Part shown: in pieces, positions 62,953 through 64,000 of the stretch
Numbering within the stretch: the stretch's first letter is position 1
How the letters are laid out: each line of letters opens with the position of its first letter
NCBI RefSeq assembly: GCF_000711795.1
Contig: NZ_KL543978.1
Coordinates: 211,826 to 275,825 of the forward strand
Origin: Vibrio pacinii DSM 19139
GTDB lineage: Bacteria > Pseudomonadota > Gammaproteobacteria > Enterobacterales > Vibrionaceae
Reading direction: 5' to 3'
Length of the DNA stretch: 64,000 bases
Position numbers and translations under genes: made by a program
Notes under the pieces: generated by a model
The model's input: only the letters and a program-made list of their open reading frames with translations
Databases searched by the model: none
Told to the model about the DNA's origin: nothing

Positions 62953-63496
62953 TATTCCTTAGCCCAGCAATCTCTTGGATTAGGTGCAATACATATTGGA
63001 CAACGAGAATACATAGGACGACAAAAATCAGTCCTTTGAGCAAAGCTGGGTATGGTGCGTTGAGCACAGAACCCGAAGTTTCGAGCCTGAGTTCGCCCCA
63101 TGGCGTAAACCAAGCTTCTTTAGCAAGAGAATAAGAGGCATAGGCCAACATGCCAGCAAAAGCCAAACCGACAATATGATGAACCATATTGAGGTATTTG
63201 CGCGTCTGATGGGAGACAGCGTCGTATATCAACACCACTCGGACATGCCTATTGGCTGCAAACGCGTAAATACCACCAACAATGAATAGCGAACCACCAA
63301 TAAACGAGGCGGTCTCGTGAACCCAAGTGGTAGGAGCATCAAATGCGTAGCGCATCACCACTTCATAAAATGAAATCAGCACCGTAAAAATAAAGAACCA
63401 GCTGAGTAGGTTACTGATTTTAATAATCGCACGATCAAGAACATTTCTTGGCTGTTCTTCGGGCTCTCGGGTGGAGTGAGGCGTGTTATCATTCAT
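62939..63496 (-). CDS. TRAP transporter small permease (DctQ type)
   Basis: A 185-residue inner-membrane protein with four hydrophobic helices (about residues 30-50, 60-85, 110-130, 150-175) and the DctQ core PTTWVHETASFIGGSLFIVGG. The start is taken at the ATG at 63496 (MNDNTPHSTREPEE), which has GGGA 6-7 bases upstream; an upstream TTG would add four residues. It is linked to dctM by overlap. A hairpin at 63514-63532 separates it from the binding-protein gene. Confidence 0.88.
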   Translation of the reverse strand: MNDNTPHSTREPEEQPRNVLDRAIIKISNLLSWFFIFTVLISFYEVVMRYAFDAPTTWVHETASFIGGSLFIVGGIYAFAANRHVRVVLIYDAVSHQTRKYLNMVHHIVGLAFAGMLAYASYSLAKEAWFTPWGELRLETSGSVLNAPYPALLKGLIFVVLCILVVQYVLHLIQEIAGLRNNDDV

Positions 63497-63513
63497 AAAA
63501 AATCCCAAAAATT

Positions 63514-63532
63514 AGGAGGGCATAACCCTCCT
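63514..63532 (-). promoter_or_regulatory. intercistronic hairpin between dctP- and dctQ-like genes
   Basis: A perfect 7-bp stem AGGAGGG/CCCTCCT with a five-base loop lies between the binding-protein and small-permease genes. Such hairpins often raise the amount of binding-protein mRNA relative to permease mRNA. Confidence 0.55.
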
Positions 63533-63560
63533 ACGAGAAGCGAGACAAGGGCGTAAGAAA

Positions 63561-64000
63561 TTACAGTAGGCCGTTGGTTTCTAGGAAGCGAGTGACAGAG
63601 TCATACACTTTTTGTGCATTTGGAGAACGCTCAGCAAATACCTTCCATTGTGTTTTCGCGATTTCACGGAATTTCTTACGCTCTACGTCCGACCAATTGT
63701 GAATCGTGATCTCTGGATTAGCTTGCGCTTCTTTTACTGCGGCCATGTCCGCCATTTTTAGCTGCGTAGTCATGTCGTAAGAGAAATCACGTACCGAGGT
63801 TTGCAAAATAGTCTGCAGATCAGCTGGCATTTTGTCCCACTTCTTCTGTGATATAGAGATATCAATCAAGGGCAAAGAGTGAAAGCCTGGCTGTACTGGG
63901 TGAGTTGCGATGTCATTCATGCCTGCTTTTTGGTTGGTTGAAAACACCGTGTAATCTGCAGCATCGATGACACCTTTACTTAAGCCAGTAAAAACTTCTG
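63561..64000 (-). CDS. TRAP transporter substrate-binding protein (DctP type), 5' end outside the window
   Basis: Only the C-terminal 146 residues are present; the frame stays open to the window edge (EVFTGLSKGVIDAADYTVFS continues past 63947). The segments GVIDAAD, HPVQPGFHSLPLIDISISQKKWDKMP and the final helices are typical of DctP-type periplasmic binding proteins. It supplies the ligand to the DctQ/DctM permease encoded next. A start at 63947 would be false. The ligand-anchoring Arg lies upstream of what is visible, so the substrate class cannot be checked here. Confidence 0.85.
   Translation of the reverse strand, partial: EVFTGLSKGVIDAADYTVFSTNQKAGMNDIATHPVQPGFHSLPLIDISISQKKWDKMPADLQTILQTSVRDFSYDMTTQLKMADMAAVKEAQANPEITIHNWSDVERKKFREIAKTQWKVFAERSPNAQKVYDSVTRFLETNGLL

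Noticed and set aside
1..64000. CRISPR arrays or cas genes
   Set aside because: No regularly spaced repeats and no Cas-like protein were found; the RT is not next to cas1/cas2.

Overview
The window looks like chromosomal DNA of a marine gammaproteobacterium, most probably a Vibrio. The basis is the gene content: a CspA-type cold-shock gene, an orphan type VI secretion hcp-vgrG module with a sigma-54-type promoter, DUF2999 and DUF3612 proteins, several GGDEF proteins, and a base composition in the mid-40s percent GC. No database search was possible, so the genus is an inference.

Layout. 1-5.7 kb: the end of an oligosaccharide/oligopeptide-type ABC importer (permease tail and two ATPases), followed by a 1147-residue carbohydrate-active protein that may be a GH149-like beta-glucan phosphorylase. 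5.7-8.5 kb: a secreted coiled-coil protein, a small orphan ORF, a cold-shock protein and a membrane diguanylate cyclase. 8.6-16.1 kb: a minus-strand copper/silver export operon (DUF2946-like protein, CusC, CusB carrying two CusF domains, CusA, a cupredoxin) read from a textbook MerR/CueR-type promoter with a 19-bp spacer. 16.2-31.3 kb: ordinary metabolic and signalling genes (HAD phosphatase, LysR plus alkylsulfatase, TPR-GGDEF protein, a one-polypeptide formate-dehydrogenase-like enzyme, EEP nuclease/phosphatase, threonine aldolase, EamA transporter). 31.4-35.6 kb: a T6SS hcp, an evolved VgrG with a peptidoglycan-binding and a pesticin/T4-lysozyme-like tip, and its periplasmic immunity protein. 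36-41 kb: LysR/DoxX/DODA dioxygenase, a kinase-like protein, and a ParD-like/methionine aminopeptidase pair.

41,117-54,780 is a 13.66-kb integrated mobilisable island. It sits at the 3' end of tRNA-Ser(UGA) and is bounded by a 28-bp direct repeat of the tRNA end. From the tRNA inward it carries a tyrosine recombinase, an unknown 267-residue protein, a second tyrosine recombinase, a KfrA-like protein, an oriT-like set of hairpins, a MobC-like protein, a relaxase-like protein with a MobB-like gene hidden in another frame, about 530 bp of highly structured noncoding DNA, and one very AT-rich 5.6-kb gene. That gene encodes a 1852-residue fusion of an archaeo-eukaryotic-type primase, a reverse transcriptase and a large unassigned C-terminal region with a possible phosphoribosyltransferase-like motif. 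This gene and the noncoding DNA upstream of it are the best candidate for a novel system, most likely anti-phage defence cargo.

54.9-64 kb: a MaoC-type hydratase, an unknown protein divergent from a DUF3612/XRE regulator, and a gluconate-type cluster (GntR, Gnd, GntK and a TRAP transporter whose binding protein runs off the right edge). A GntR-like palindrome lies in front of gntR. Gene decay is visible at two places: a glyoxalase/VOC C-terminal scrap near 17.0 kb and a GGDEF scrap near 35.9 kb.
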